This document shows, one piece after another, positions 1-9,709 of a stretch of DNA of 55,784 nt. A model generated the notes under the pieces. The model ran no database searches. It was given only the letters and a program-made list of their open reading frames with translations, and had not been told where the DNA came from. The first letter of the stretch is position 1; the number at the start of each line of letters is the position of its first letter. The stretch is from Bdellovibrionales bacterium (lineage in GTDB: Bacteria; Bdellovibrionota; Bacteriovoracia; Bacteriovoracales; Bacteriovoracaceae). The translations under genes were made by a program, and so were the position numbers. The stretch covers positions 1 through 55,784 of the forward strand of contig DAOWEO010000161.1 in NCBI GenBank assembly GCA_030638415.1, given 5' to 3'.

Positions 1-1
1 A

Positions 2-745
2 AACCAATACTCATACTCTCATCCTAAACCAGTTTTTTTTATAGATATGCAAAAAAATGGATACAATTTTAATACAAAATCACTTAAGTATTTCTCTTTT
101 GGCCAGCAGAGAATGTTAGTTGCTTTGCTCTGGGTACAAACATTAGTTAATTTGGACTTAAAACACTACAAGAAAAAAGACCTTAATTCATGGCCATATC
201 TTCGCTTTAATTTAATTGCAACCTTAGACAACAAATTTTATGAAAACTACCTATTCGGAGCTCAATATCTAACCGTTATCAAGGATGACTTGCAAGGAGC
301 AACAGACCTATATCTTCAAGGATTAAAAATTTACCCTAACGATTACAATCTAAACTTTGCTGCCGGATACCATTTTTATTTTGAATTAAACAAAATTAAA
401 GAGTCGATTAATTTTTTTAAGGTAGCACTAATATCACCGAAGGCTCCATCATATCTACCGTCACTTATTGCACGACTAGAGACTCAAAGAAACAATCCTA
501 AAGTCGCATTTACTTTTCTTTTCAGTATTTATGAACAAACTACCACAACAAGTCCCCTATATAAGTATTATCACCAAAGATTATATGATATCAAAGCATT
601 TATTGACTTAGAATGTCTCAACAGCGGTCAAGAAAAATGCTCTTTAAAAGATTTTGACAATAACTACTACATAAAAAAAGGTAAATCTTTCACTAGCATA
701 AGCAAAAGATTTCCCATCGAAATATTTAAAAAAAGAAACAATTAA
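2..745 (+). CDS. TPR-like repeat protein, 5' end outside window
   Basis: The reading frame is open from the first bases of the window. The first internal ATG is at 47, and the true start is probably upstream. The visible part has helical pairs resembling degenerate tetratricopeptide repeats: residues around 'GAQYLTVIKDDLQGATDLYLQG' positions, then an 'FELNKIKESINFFKVAL' stretch. Such proteins are usually scaffolds, and no catalytic motif is visible. It converges on the pilin gene, with the 3' ends overlapping by 4 bases. Function unknown; a link to the adjacent pilus locus is possible but unsupported. Confidence 0.6.
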   Translation, partial: NQYSYSHPKPVFFIDMQKNGYNFNTKSLKYFSFGQQRMLVALLWVQTLVNLDLKHYKKKDLNSWPYLRFNLIATLDNKFYENYLFGAQYLTVIKDDLQGATDLYLQGLKIYPNDYNLNFAAGYHFYFELNKIKESINFFKVALISPKAPSYLPSLIARLETQRNNPKVAFTFLFSIYEQTTTTSPLYKYYHQRLYDIKAFIDLECLNSGQEKCSLKDFDNNYYIKKGKSFTSISKRFPIEIFKKRNN

Positions 746-1317
746 TAACCATTTTTTTGTATGACTAACGATTTTTTATCATCAATAGTCATTTGGCTCA
801 TTAGGGTAACTGTCTTACTATCACTACTAATAACTCCAGATACAACCGCCGTAAATGAAGTCGTAGTAGCACCACTTGTACTACCAAAAGGACCGACAGC
901 AGTTACTGCTACGTTACCTTTATTGCCTGAATAGTAAAAGTTTCCTGCACTACATACAACACCATTTATACCAGTAGGGTAATTCAAGTGGTCACTAGCA
1001 AAGCCAACACTATAATATCGTGAAGAAGCCCCCAATTGAGAATCGTGAGCAGCCTGATCTGATCCAAGTGGAACATAACCCATATCAAATAAGCAGGTTG
1101 CGTAGGAATCAGCATCTCCCATAAAAGTTACTTCAGACATGTAAATTGCTGAAAGAGCAAGCTTTCCTTCTGACATCTTTGCCTTAGATTGGTATTTTTT
1201 GAAATTTGGTATTGCTACCGCAGATAAAATTCCAATAATAGCCACAACCACCATTAGTTCTACAAGTGTAAAACCTCTCTCTGATAACTTCATTACTTCT
1301 CTCTTTTGTAAACTCAT
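742..1317 (-). CDS. pilA: Type IV major pilin / prepilin
   Basis: Classical type IV prepilin of 191 residues. A 15-residue basic leader ends in Gly. It is followed by the FTLVELMVVVAIIGILSAVA core with Glu at mature position 5, the hydrophobic helix and IPNF. The prepilin peptidase would cut Gly15/Phe16, giving N-methyl-Phe. The C-terminal domain is Gly/Ser/Thr-rich with two cysteines in the first third and one later. The start at 1317 is chosen because AAGGAG lies just upstream; the internal Met9 would give a shorter leader and has a poorer site. It is last in the pilB-pilT-pilC-pilA order and separated by 185 bases, so it probably has its own promoter. Whether it is the main structural pilin or a minor pseudopilin cannot be settled from sequence. 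Confidence 0.93.
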   Translation of the reverse strand: MSLQKREVMKLSERGFTLVELMVVVAIIGILSAVAIPNFKKYQSKAKMSEGKLALSAIYMSEVTFMGDADSYATCLFDMGYVPLGSDQAAHDSQLGASSRYYSVGFASDHLNYPTGINGVVCSAGNFYYSGNKGNVAVTAVGPFGSTSGATTTSFTAVVSGVISSDSKTVTLMSQMTIDDKKSLVIQKNGY

Positions 1318-1379
1318 GCAAACTCCTTATAGATATTTGATTAAATATTATTTTAACGACCTATTTTAATATTTCTTTA

Positions 1380-1467
1380 TAGTACTCCATTTTTTATTCC
1401 GAGCAAGTATTCTTTTTTTTTCCCTTTTAAATCAATGAGTTATAAAGTCGCTCTTTTTTGAGTACTA
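1380..1467. repeat. 8-bp inverted repeat in the pilA upstream region
   Basis: TAGTACTC at 1380-1387 and GAGTACTA at 1460-1467 are perfect inverted copies, each containing the palindrome AGTACT, 72 bases apart. On the minus strand the pilA-proximal copy abuts a possible -10 (TATAAA), with a TTGCTC element about 19 bases upstream of it. This could be a paired operator, or chance in AT-rich DNA. The rest of the 1318-1502 gap shows no other convincing signal. Confidence 0.25.
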
Positions 1468-1502
1468 AATAATTTTTTACTATGCTGACCACCCCAGTTG
1501 TA

Positions 1503-2714
1503 CTATCCAGCTGCCTGAAAAATTGGAAGATACATCGCAATAAGAATGAAACCAACAGCGCCACCTAGTATTACTATAATAATAGGTTCAATCATCTGGG
1601 TCATACCGGCCACTAAATCATTGACCTCTTGCTCAAAGACATCTGAAACCTTTTCTAACATCTGATCAAGAGCTCCAGTCTGCTCTCCAACCTTAATCAT
1701 TTGTCCCACCATCGACGGGAAATAAGATATTTGCAAAATCTGCTCTGTTAATGTTTTTCCCTGGACAACAGCGGTTCTGATCATTGATACATCATTTTTA
1801 ATAATAACGTTATCAATGGTATTCTCACAAATTCTCAATGAATCAATCAGGCTCACCCCTGCGGCTAGCATAGTAGCCAAGGTTCTTGAAAATGAGCTTA
1901 GACTTCCTTTAATAATAATTCCACCAAAAATTGGTGTATACATCATTAATAAATCAAAAAACTTTCTCCCCTCATCAGTAGCTCGAATAGCTTTAAGTAT
2001 AATTATTAATCCAACACAAGCAGCCATAATATATAAATATTGCTTCTGTAAAAACTCAGATGCATCTATCACCATCTGGGTGGGGACAGGCATTTCATTT
2101 CCAGATGATATAATCATCTCCTGAAACTGGGGTACAACAAAAATTAACATTCCAGCTATAACACCTATTCCTACAAGAACAACAATTGCAGGATACATCA
2201 TTGCAGACTTTATTTGACTTTTTGTTTTCTGCTGTTTCTCCATATGAATTGCAAGCTTATCTAAAATTTCATCTAAAATACCACCCATTTCACCAGCACG
2301 GACAAGATTACAGTATAGTGCAGAAAACCCCTTCTGCTTTTCCATTGCATCTGCCAATGTACTCCCTTCACCAACATCAGATCCAATTCTTTTCATTGAT
2401 TTTCTTAAAGAAGGATGTGTTTCTTGCTTATAAAGTAGTTCCAAACTTTGTAAAATTGGAATACCTGCATTGATCATAATAGCAAGACGCTTGGTCAGAC
2501 TAGTCAACTCTTTTGTACCAAAAGATCTAGCATAGCCAGCTTCAACCATCCATTCTCCAAAATCAAACTCCAAAATTGATGGAGGAGTTATCTGGCGTGG
2601 TCTCAAACCTCGGCCTCGTAAAAGCTTACGTGCCTCTCGTTTATTATCTGCCTCAATGTCACCTTTCGCTCTATTCCCTTGCGCGTCCAGCCCTTCCCAT
2701 TTCCACTTACCCAT
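1503..2714 (-). CDS. pilC: Type IV pilus inner-membrane platform protein PilC (GspF family)
   Basis: 403 residues, the usual GspF/PilC length. An N-terminal soluble segment starts MGKWKWEGLDAQGN, typical of the family. Two repeated T2SSF cytoplasmic domains lie near 70-190 and 275-395. Each is followed by hydrophobic segments (about 168-190, 220-240 and 375-398). PilC is the inner-membrane platform that couples the PilB and PilT motors to pilin polymerisation and removal. The gene begins 7 bases after pilT stops, so the two are co-transcribed. Confidence 0.93.
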   Translation of the reverse strand: MGKWKWEGLDAQGNRAKGDIEADNKREARKLLRGRGLRPRQITPPSILEFDFGEWMVEAGYARSFGTKELTSLTKRLAIMINAGIPILQSLELLYKQETHPSLRKSMKRIGSDVGEGSTLADAMEKQKGFSALYCNLVRAGEMGGILDEILDKLAIHMEKQQKTKSQIKSAMMYPAIVVLVGIGVIAGMLIFVVPQFQEMIISSGNEMPVPTQMVIDASEFLQKQYLYIMAACVGLIIILKAIRATDEGRKFFDLLMMYTPIFGGIIIKGSLSSFSRTLATMLAAGVSLIDSLRICENTIDNVIIKNDVSMIRTAVVQGKTLTEQILQISYFPSMVGQMIKVGEQTGALDQMLEKVSDVFEQEVNDLVAGMTQMIEPIIIVILGGAVGFILIAMYLPIFQAAG

Positions 2715-2721
2715 TATTCAC

Positions 2722-3849
2722 CTAAAATGACTCTTTCTTTTGACGGCCTACTTTCACTGATTTCGGACCAATCATTTGTTCTAGTTCGTCTGGCATTGTT
2801 GTATAAGTTAATGCCATATCTGCCGTAATCTGCCCCGTTTGTAACAAATGCTGCAGACTCTGGTTCATTGTTTTCATTCCGGTCTTCTCCTGACCAACTT
2901 GCATTTGAGAATAAACTTGATGCAATTTATCTTCCCTGATTAAATTTCTAATCGCTGGATTAGGAATTAAAATTTCCTGACACAATGCTCGCCCTTTTCC
3001 AGAGGTTGTAGGAAGCAACTGTTGTGCTACAACTCCTTGCAATACAAATGATAAAAGAGTTCTAATTTGTACCTGTTGATCTGCAGGAAATACATTTATA
3101 ATTCTATTAATTGTTTGAACACATGAGTTAGTGTGTAGGGTTCCAAATACCAAATGACCAGTCTCCGCTATTTCCAAGGCTGCTTCAATTGTTTCAGCAT
3201 CACGAAGCTCTCCGATAAGAACAATATCTGGGTCTTGCCTTAGTAAGCTTCTTAAACTCTTCGCAAAGGATAATGTATCTGTTCCTACCTCTCGCTGATT
3301 TACAATACATTTTTTATGCGTATGAACAAATTCAATAGGATCTTCTAATGTTACGATGTGTCCTGACTCCTCACTGTTTAATCGGTCAACAAGTGAAGCC
3401 AGAGTTGTTGATTTTCCTGAACCAGTTGGACCAGTAACTAAAATAAGTCCATTACTAACTTCTGTCATGGTTAATAATACATTTGGTAAATTTAAACTTT
3501 TAAAATCAGGAATGATTGTTGGAATCTGACGGAATACTGCTGATATACCATCTTTAGCATAAAAGACATTTGCTCTATAGCGTGAAAATCCCTTGATGCC
3601 AAAAGCAAAATCAAGCTCCATATTTTTTTCAAAGTCATTACGCTGCTCTTCAGTTAGTACCTGATATATCAAGCGTTTTGTATCTGTAGAAGTTAGCACT
3701 GGCAGTTTGACCCTAATAATCTCTCCATTTATTCTCATTCCTGGTGGGGTTCCCACTGACAAATGCAAATCGGATGCCCCAGCATCCACCATGGCCTTAA
3801 AAAGTTTTTGAATCTGTAAATTCTCATTACCTGATTTTTTCTCTGACAT
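2722..3849 (-). CDS. pilT: Type IV pilus retraction ATPase PilT
   Basis: 375-residue secretion ATPase. Walker A GPTGSGKST is at about 140-148. An Asp box and Walker B (DPDIVLIGELRD) and a His box (GHLVFGTLHT) follow. The C-terminal AIRNLIRE motif characteristic of the PilT retraction motors is present, which separates it from PilB. It has no zinc-binding cysteine cluster. It would power pilus retraction and twitching. It lies between pilB and pilC with gaps of 10 and 7 bases. Confidence 0.95.
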   Translation of the reverse strand: MSEKKSGNENLQIQKLFKAMVDAGASDLHLSVGTPPGMRINGEIIRVKLPVLTSTDTKRLIYQVLTEEQRNDFEKNMELDFAFGIKGFSRYRANVFYAKDGISAVFRQIPTIIPDFKSLNLPNVLLTMTEVSNGLILVTGPTGSGKSTTLASLVDRLNSEESGHIVTLEDPIEFVHTHKKCIVNQREVGTDTLSFAKSLRSLLRQDPDIVLIGELRDAETIEAALEIAETGHLVFGTLHTNSCVQTINRIINVFPADQQVQIRTLLSFVLQGVVAQQLLPTTSGKGRALCQEILIPNPAIRNLIREDKLHQVYSQMQVGQEKTGMKTMNQSLQHLLQTGQITADMALTYTTMPDELEQMIGPKSVKVGRQKKESF

Positions 3850-3859
3850 TTTATACCTT

Positions 3860-5533
3860 TTATAGTTTATCGGAACTAGAGTTACTAACAGCCTCTTCTA
3901 ATGTTGTCGCACCTTCATGAACCTTCGTTAAAGCAGACATTCTCAATGTTTTCATTCCCTCTTTGATTGCAAGGCGTTTCAAATCATCTGCAGAAGGATT
4001 TCGTAGTATGAGATCACGAAGAGCAGGGGTCATTTCCATAACTTCATAGATAGCAACTCTCCCTTTATATCCTTTACCACCACATGTATCACATCCTTCA
4101 CCTTCATATACACGCACTTTTTCAGCTGTCTTTGAACTATAGCCAGAAGCAATTAACTTTTCCTTACTGACTTCAATACGTCTTTTGCAGTTTGGGCAAA
4201 TTCTTCTGCAAAGTCTTTGAGCAACACAAACATTCAATGCCCCTGTAACAAGAAATGGCTCTATTCCCATGTTTAGTATTCTGGTGACGGTGGACGGAGC
4301 GTCATTTGTATGCAAAGTAGAGAGGACCATGTGCCCAGTTAGTGCAGCTTCAACAGCGATCTCTCCCGCTTCATAGTCCCTTATTTCACCAACCATTATT
4401 ATATCAGGGTCTTGCCTCAGAAAAGATTTTAGTGCTGTTGCAAAAGTAAGTCCCACATCTTTTCTAACATTAACTTGATTAATTCCCTCTAGGTTAAATT
4501 CACAAGGATCTTCAGCAGTAGAAATATTTACTCCAACCTTGTTAAGGTCTGCAAGAGCAGAATATAACGTTGTTGTCTTGCCAGAACCGGTAGGACCTGT
4601 CACTAAGCACATGCCAAAAGGCTTTCGGATATTTCTTTGAAATATATCTATTTGCTTTTGTTCGAAACCAAGCTTGGTCATATCAAGCTCTAAATTAGAA
4701 GAGTCAAGCAGGCGAAGACAAATTTTTTCCCCAAACAGAGTGGGAAGTGAAGATACACGATAATCAATAGGCTCTCCACCTATTTCTAATTTGATACGTC
4801 CATCCTGTGGTTTTCTTTTTTCAGATATATCCAATTGAGCCAAAATCTTTAAGCGGGAGATCAGTGGAGCCTTCATCGCCTTAGGAAAATCGTAAACTTC
4901 TGCTAATGTTCCATCAATTCTAAAGCGGACACGAAAACGTTTTTCATATGGCTCAACATGAATATCACTAGCCCCTTTTGAATAAGCTTCTGCTAGAATC
5001 TTATTCACAATAAAAATAATATCGTCACCAATATCTTCAGCACTTACATCTTCATCCTCAGTAATATTACCTGCCTTTACCTCTCTTACTGTACCCACTA
5101 ATTCGTCGACAGATACAGTAACTCGCTCAAAGACCTCTTTCCACGCCTGTAAGCTAGTCAGCATGAACTCAACATTACCCTGAAAGAGAGTCCTTATCTC
5201 TGCGGCTTCTTCAATTATTGAAGGATCGAAAATTGCAACTGTTATTACTTTTGCACTTTTCCCAATAGGTAGTAAGCGATGCTTAATAATCTGTGCTTTT
5301 TTCAAAGTATTTAATACACTATCTTCAATACGGCTTTCAGCAATATTTACATACGGAAGCTTGTAATTTTGTGCAACCATCTGTGCAAATTTGATGTCAT
5401 CAAAGAACTTATACTTAAGCAGCCCAAGTTCTGATACTATTTTGGGATTTTTATCTAATAATAGGGGGCGCAAATCCTTAAGAGGGACCATACCTGTTTT
5501 ACTAATAACATCTGAAAATTCCTTACGAAACAT
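3860..5533 (-). CDS. pilB: Type IV pilus assembly ATPase PilB
   Basis: 557 residues. An N-terminal MshEN/T2SSE_N-like region (about 35-150) can bind nucleotide or c-di-GMP in related proteins. The ATPase core follows, with Walker A GPTGSGKT at 313-320, Asp box near 340, Walker B DIIMVGEIRD at 377-386 and His box HMVLSTLHTN at 401-410. A zinc-type tetracysteine is formed by C446/C449 and C481/C484, typical of PilB/GspE and absent from PilT. It drives pilus extension. It is the first gene of the pilus operon. The start codon follows GAGGGTGT. The 113-base gap upstream shows no clear promoter. Confidence 0.95.
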   Translation of the reverse strand: MFRKEFSDVISKTGMVPLKDLRPLLLDKNPKIVSELGLLKYKFFDDIKFAQMVAQNYKLPYVNIAESRIEDSVLNTLKKAQIIKHRLLPIGKSAKVITVAIFDPSIIEEAAEIRTLFQGNVEFMLTSLQAWKEVFERVTVSVDELVGTVREVKAGNITEDEDVSAEDIGDDIIFIVNKILAEAYSKGASDIHVEPYEKRFRVRFRIDGTLAEVYDFPKAMKAPLISRLKILAQLDISEKRKPQDGRIKLEIGGEPIDYRVSSLPTLFGEKICLRLLDSSNLELDMTKLGFEQKQIDIFQRNIRKPFGMCLVTGPTGSGKTTTLYSALADLNKVGVNISTAEDPCEFNLEGINQVNVRKDVGLTFATALKSFLRQDPDIIMVGEIRDYEAGEIAVEAALTGHMVLSTLHTNDAPSTVTRILNMGIEPFLVTGALNVCVAQRLCRRICPNCKRRIEVSKEKLIASGYSSKTAEKVRVYEGEGCDTCGGKGYKGRVAIYEVMEMTPALRDLILRNPSADDLKRLAIKEGMKTLRMSALTKVHEGATTLEEAVSNSSSDKL

Positions 5534-5646
5534 ACACCCTCTTTTTTTTAACTTATCGTATTTTAAACTACAAACTTTCTTCTATTTGTAACAAAGGAAA
5601 AAAGTGCATGATTACTATAGTGTTTTACTTTATTTAAGATCAATAT

Positions 5647-6009
5647 TTAATACTCAAATCTTGATAAAATATCATAGCTAGGACACTTCTTTTTGACTAA
5701 ATCAATCTCTGCAACAAGTAATTTCTTTTTAAGCCTCGCTTGTTCATAGCCCAACCGTAAAAGTATAAATTTGAGTTTATTTATTGTAGTAACACGCTTC
5801 GAAGGAGTTTTTTTAATGAGAACCATGTTCTTTTCAATTAGATTATTGACCTTTATATTTAGAGTTTCAAAATACTCATATTTTTTTGATAGTTTAATAC
5901 AAAACATATCAGCTTCCACTATTCTTGCCTCACTTTTGATAGATAAAAGTATGCATAGAATGGCAAATAAAACAAAATCATTGGTTTTCAAAAAAATCAT
6001 CATCCTCAT
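5647..6009 (-). CDS. Small exported protein of unknown function
   Basis: About 120 residues from the ATG cluster at 6009-5998. The open frame extends upstream to 6069, but that part lies inside the PBP1A 3' end and has no ribosome site. The N-terminus has a hydrophobic run (FVLFAILCILLSI) followed by SEA, compatible with a Sec signal peptide. The remainder is highly basic and helical, with two cysteines in the mature part (FCIK and KKKCP). It overlaps the PBP1A stop by about 30 bases and is probably co-transcribed. I do not recognise a family, and the exact start is uncertain. Confidence 0.5.
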   Translation of the reverse strand: MRMMIFLKTNDFVLFAILCILLSIKSEARIVEADMFCIKLSKKYEYFETLNIKVNNLIEKNMVLIKKTPSKRVTTINKLKFILLRLGYEQARLKKKLLVAEIDLVKKKCPSYDILSRFEY

Positions 6010-8734
6010 ATAGTGCTTTTCCACCCATTTGTTCTGAGTTTGTAGTATCTCGCAGCAAGGAATTTTCATTACCAGGCTCAGTTCCCTTCACAAAAACTTC
6101 CATAATTGAGTCACCGCCAAATCCAGAAACAATCTGTCCAGATTTCTTATCTATCTGCACATTTAAAATATCACCAGGCTCCTGAAAATCACTTTCCCCG
6201 TATTTTACAATATGGCTTTGCATAAAATCTTTCCAAATAGGCAGAGCTGATTTTGCACCAGTCTCTCCCCATCCGAGAGTTTGATTATTATCAAACCCTG
6301 TCCAAACTCCTACTGTCACTTTTGACGAAAATCCTACAAATAATGCATCAATATAATTATTTGTAGTACCTGTTTTTCCGGCTAAAAAAGAACTAATGCC
6401 TTTAGCACTTCTACCGGTACCATTTAGAACAACTCCTTGCAGAAGTTTAGTCATAATATAGGCTAAGCGTTTATCGTAGACCTGTTCTTGAGATAAGTTC
6501 AATAGAAATGGATTAGGAGCAATGTCATCTTCTATGCCTTTGTCTTCTCCAACAACAACTTCACTATCTGCAACTTGCTCTTGCTCACTAACTTGTAACA
6601 CCTCTTCTGACTTATGCTTCCATGTTGCCTTTTTATTTTCATCAATCGTATAACTAATTCCATCTCGGTCGATAATGGAGATAATTGATTTTGCATCAAC
6701 TAATTTACCACCATTGGGGAAGATAGCGTATGTAGATGTTAAATCAAGGAGGCTAATCCCAAATGATCCTAAGGCAACACTTAGATCAGGGGGAAGTTCA
6801 ACATTATTTCCCATTCGTTGAACAAATTTAGTAATTTTACTAACTCCTAAATCCTGTGCAACTTTTATAGCAGGAACATTACGACTATGTTCCAAAGCTT
6901 CACGCAACGTAATTGGTCCCTTAAATTTTCCATCATAATTACGAGGCTTCCAATTCAGTGAATCATCGACTCCTCCAAGTGATTCAGGAGTATCCAAGAT
7001 AATTGATGCGGGAGTATATCCATTTTCCAATGCGACAGCATAAAGAACTGGCTTGAAGGAAGACCCAGGTTGCCGAGAGGATTGAATAACTCGATTAAAC
7101 TGAGACCTTTTGAAATTATCACCACCCAGAAAGCTAACGATCTCTCCCGAATGTGAATCAATTGCGACCATTGCCCCTTGTACTTCAGCTTTTTGTTCCA
7201 ACTGACATAAAAGAAATTTTTGTTTTTTGACTAAGGAAATATTGGCATATTTTTTATAACGCTCCCTGAATGATTTTTCTGCCACTCTCCATGCGGAAGT
7301 GCTCTTTCCTGATGATTCCACCCATATAACGTCTCCAACATTTAAAATTGTTGTAGGCTTCGTTACATATGGAAAATATTGTCGTTCATCACTAATCGAC
7401 CTTTCATGTGCCCAACGAAAAAACTTGTATGGAATAACTCCTCTGATTCCACCAATCGATACATAAATAAGTCGAGAGCTGTTGTCCACTTTTATTACAA
7501 CTGCCTGATAAAGCTTATTCTTTTCAATTTGTTGAACAAAGCTATCAAATTCGCTGTTACCGGCGATAAACTTAGTATTTTTCACTTCCATTCGAAAACT
7601 ACTTCGGTCCTCTGCAGTTATATTGAACTTCTCTTCATCAAATTCTTGCTCATATTTACGTTTATAATCATCTTGTAAGAGAAAATATACTGAACTGTCT
7701 TTCAATGCTTTTGTTCTGTAATTTACAATGTACTCACGCATTTTTTCTGGTGTAGATATGTCAATCTTTTTAATAGGTCCACTGAAACCTTGCCTTTTAT
7801 CTATATTGCGCAGTCCCACAATCATCGTTCTTTCTGCCTGTTTTTGAAGTTCATAATCAAGAGTAGTCTGTACTTCAAATCCTCCTCTTAAAAAATTTTT
7901 GTCTCCAACTTTTGCAATTACACGTTGCCTAACCCAGTCAGTAAAATATCCCGCCTTAAATTCTTCACCTTTGCGTAAAAAATATTTAATCTTCTCACCT
8001 AAAGCATCAGTATACTCTTTTTCCGTAATACGCTTTGTTTCAAACATTCTTTTTAAAACATATGCCTGTCTAATTTTTGCATAACGTGGATTCACATATG
8101 GCGAGTATTTACCAGGAGCAACAAGGAGACCTGCAACAATCGCACTTTCAGCTATTGTTGCCTCATATAAATCTTTATTAAAATACCCCTGAAAAGCAGT
8201 TTTAATTCCATAATAGCCACCTCCGAGATATACCTGATTTAAATAAAGATATAATATGTCTTTTTTAGAAAATCTCTTTTCTATTTTTTGTGCCAGTAAA
8301 AAATCTTTTATTTTTCGTGCATAAGACCGCTTACGTGATAACAATAAGGACTTAGCAACTTGTTGGGTAATAGTACTACCACCTTGGACAACTTTCCCTG
8401 CTTTTAAGTTTGCAATAAAAGCTCGTAAAACCCCAAGATAATCAACACCCGTATGATTAAAAAAATTATCATCCTCTGCTGACAAGAATGCATCTACAAT
8501 CCGTTTTGGTATCTGTGAGACTGCTACGACCTCTCTATTTTCTACCCCTATTTTTGCTAACACAACCCCATCTTTAGAAAGGATATGAGATGCGATGGCG
8601 GGCTTATAATCTGATAGTTTTACAATTTCAGGAAGATCATATGAGTAATATATTACGACTCCTGCCCCACAAATAATAGTCAAAATAAAAAAACCAAATA
8701 AAAAACTAAATACTAATAATATTTTTTTTATCAT
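5978..8734 (-). CDS. mrcA: Bifunctional penicillin-binding protein 1A
   Basis: 918-residue class A PBP. A single N-terminal membrane anchor spans about 5-30. The GT51 glycosyltransferase has its catalytic Glu in EDDNFFNHTGVD (near 91) and GSTITQQVAKSL. A mid-protein OB-like insertion follows. The transpeptidase has SSFK (SxxK), SRN (SxN) and KTGTT (KTG) motifs. It polymerises and cross-links peptidoglycan at the outer face of the inner membrane. An acidic linker of roughly 40 residues lies before the KTG region. Translation starts directly after the stop of the upstream lipoprotein gene (TAAATG), implying coupling. Confidence 0.95.
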   Translation of the reverse strand: MIKKILLVFSFLFGFFILTIICGAGVVIYYSYDLPEIVKLSDYKPAIASHILSKDGVVLAKIGVENREVVAVSQIPKRIVDAFLSAEDDNFFNHTGVDYLGVLRAFIANLKAGKVVQGGSTITQQVAKSLLLSRKRSYARKIKDFLLAQKIEKRFSKKDILYLYLNQVYLGGGYYGIKTAFQGYFNKDLYEATIAESAIVAGLLVAPGKYSPYVNPRYAKIRQAYVLKRMFETKRITEKEYTDALGEKIKYFLRKGEEFKAGYFTDWVRQRVIAKVGDKNFLRGGFEVQTTLDYELQKQAERTMIVGLRNIDKRQGFSGPIKKIDISTPEKMREYIVNYRTKALKDSSVYFLLQDDYKRKYEQEFDEEKFNITAEDRSSFRMEVKNTKFIAGNSEFDSFVQQIEKNKLYQAVVIKVDNSSRLIYVSIGGIRGVIPYKFFRWAHERSISDERQYFPYVTKPTTILNVGDVIWVESSGKSTSAWRVAEKSFRERYKKYANISLVKKQKFLLCQLEQKAEVQGAMVAIDSHSGEIVSFLGGDNFKRSQFNRVIQSSRQPGSSFKPVLYAVALENGYTPASIILDTPESLGGVDDSLNWKPRNYDGKFKGPITLREALEHSRNVPAIKVAQDLGVSKITKFVQRMGNNVELPPDLSVALGSFGISLLDLTSTYAIFPNGGKLVDAKSIISIIDRDGISYTIDENKKATWKHKSEEVLQVSEQEQVADSEVVVGEDKGIEDDIAPNPFLLNLSQEQVYDKRLAYIMTKLLQGVVLNGTGRSAKGISSFLAGKTGTTNNYIDALFVGFSSKVTVGVWTGFDNNQTLGWGETGAKSALPIWKDFMQSHIVKYGESDFQEPGDILNVQIDKKSGQIVSGFGGDSIMEVFVKGTEPGNENSLLRDTTNSEQMGGKALYEDDDFFENQ

Positions 8735-9709
8735 TTATAAATCCAAATTATCTTTTAGATGCTCTATGTTATATTTTAATTGTAAAGTTACCATTTCACT
8801 AATCTTTTTTGCTTTCATTATATACTTTGCCATCATATCAGATGAATCCATTTTAAAATTATATTTAGGTAAGTTAACTCGCAAATCAACAATTTCTAAC
8901 CGTATTTCCATTAGAGATGCCTCTTTTTCCATGTTACCAATTAAGAACCCAGAAGAATCACTTAAGGAGATATTTCCCTCAAGAGGATTCATTCCAATTA
9001 GGTAATCAATTGCTAGCTGCTTTTTAAAAGTAAATAGGTCAAACTTTTTTCCTATAGTTGATATATCCTCACCAACACTACGAGTAAGGCATAAATTATC
9101 AAATAACTGCTGATATAAGTCTCCTTTATAGGAGAAGTACACATCTCTAGATTTTGTCGAATACAATGGGACCATCAGGTTATATTTTAAACTAGAAATC
9201 CTCTTCCCTTTAAAATCTTTTAATAAAATATTTTCAGCAACCTTTAACCATTCTTGAGAATATAGAGATAACCCTTTAGTTTTTTCAAAAAACAGGTAGA
9301 GCTTCCACTCGATATGAGATAGTTTCGTTCCTGCTGCATAATATGCAGCCACGACGGCCCCGAGTCCTATACCTGATATTGAAGATACACGAATACCTTT
9401 TTTTTCAAATTCTTTGAGCAGTTCTATTTCAGCAAAAACTCTAGATCCACCAGATCCCAAAAAGAGTCCTATCGCAATACTATTGTTTTCAACATTAGTA
9501 TTCTCACCTTTATATGGTTGTGATATGGGGCCATATGAAACACTATTTTCTTTTTCACTATAATTAATAGAGGGAGATAACTGCTCTTTTTCTATTACAG
9601 GCATCGCAACCGTTACGTCCATTGTCGGTTTTGATTTTACAATATCAACTGCAGAACATGATGCGAGTAGATATACTATAAGCAATATTTTTATAAGGTG
9701 CTTAGTCAT
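8735..9709 (-). CDS. Patatin-fold lipoprotein lacking the catalytic serine
   Basis: Starts at ATG 9709 (AGG five bases upstream), overlapping xseB. The lipobox LLASC predicts a lipoprotein with Cys18. Residues about 80-130 match the patatin core: an oxyanion-loop-like GSGGSR, then the nucleophile elbow, which here reads SGIGLGA instead of the usual GTSMGA. The nucleophilic Ser is therefore Gly (near residue 115). No clear DGG/DGA catalytic Asp follows; the closest is DSSG. By family knowledge patatins are Ser-Asp acyl hydrolases, so this looks like a non-catalytic descendant. It sits between xseB and PBP1A and may act in the envelope. Confidence 0.72.
   Translation of the reverse strand: MTKHLIKILLIVYLLASCSAVDIVKSKPTMDVTVAMPVIEKEQLSPSINYSEKENSVSYGPISQPYKGENTNVENNSIAIGLFLGSGGSRVFAEIELLKEFEKKGIRVSSISGIGLGAVVAAYYAAGTKLSHIEWKLYLFFEKTKGLSLYSQEWLKVAENILLKDFKGKRISSLKYNLMVPLYSTKSRDVYFSYKGDLYQQLFDNLCLTRSVGEDISTIGKKFDLFTFKKQLAIDYLIGMNPLEGNISLSDSSGFLIGNMEKEASLMEIRLEIVDLRVNLPKYNFKMDSSDMMAKYIMKAKKISEMVTLQLKYNIEHLKDNLDL

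Noticed and set aside
47..761. Shared CAAAAAAATGG at 50-60 and inverted near 750 as a mobile-element end pair
   Set aside because: Eleven A-rich bases with no extended homology, target duplication or transposase.
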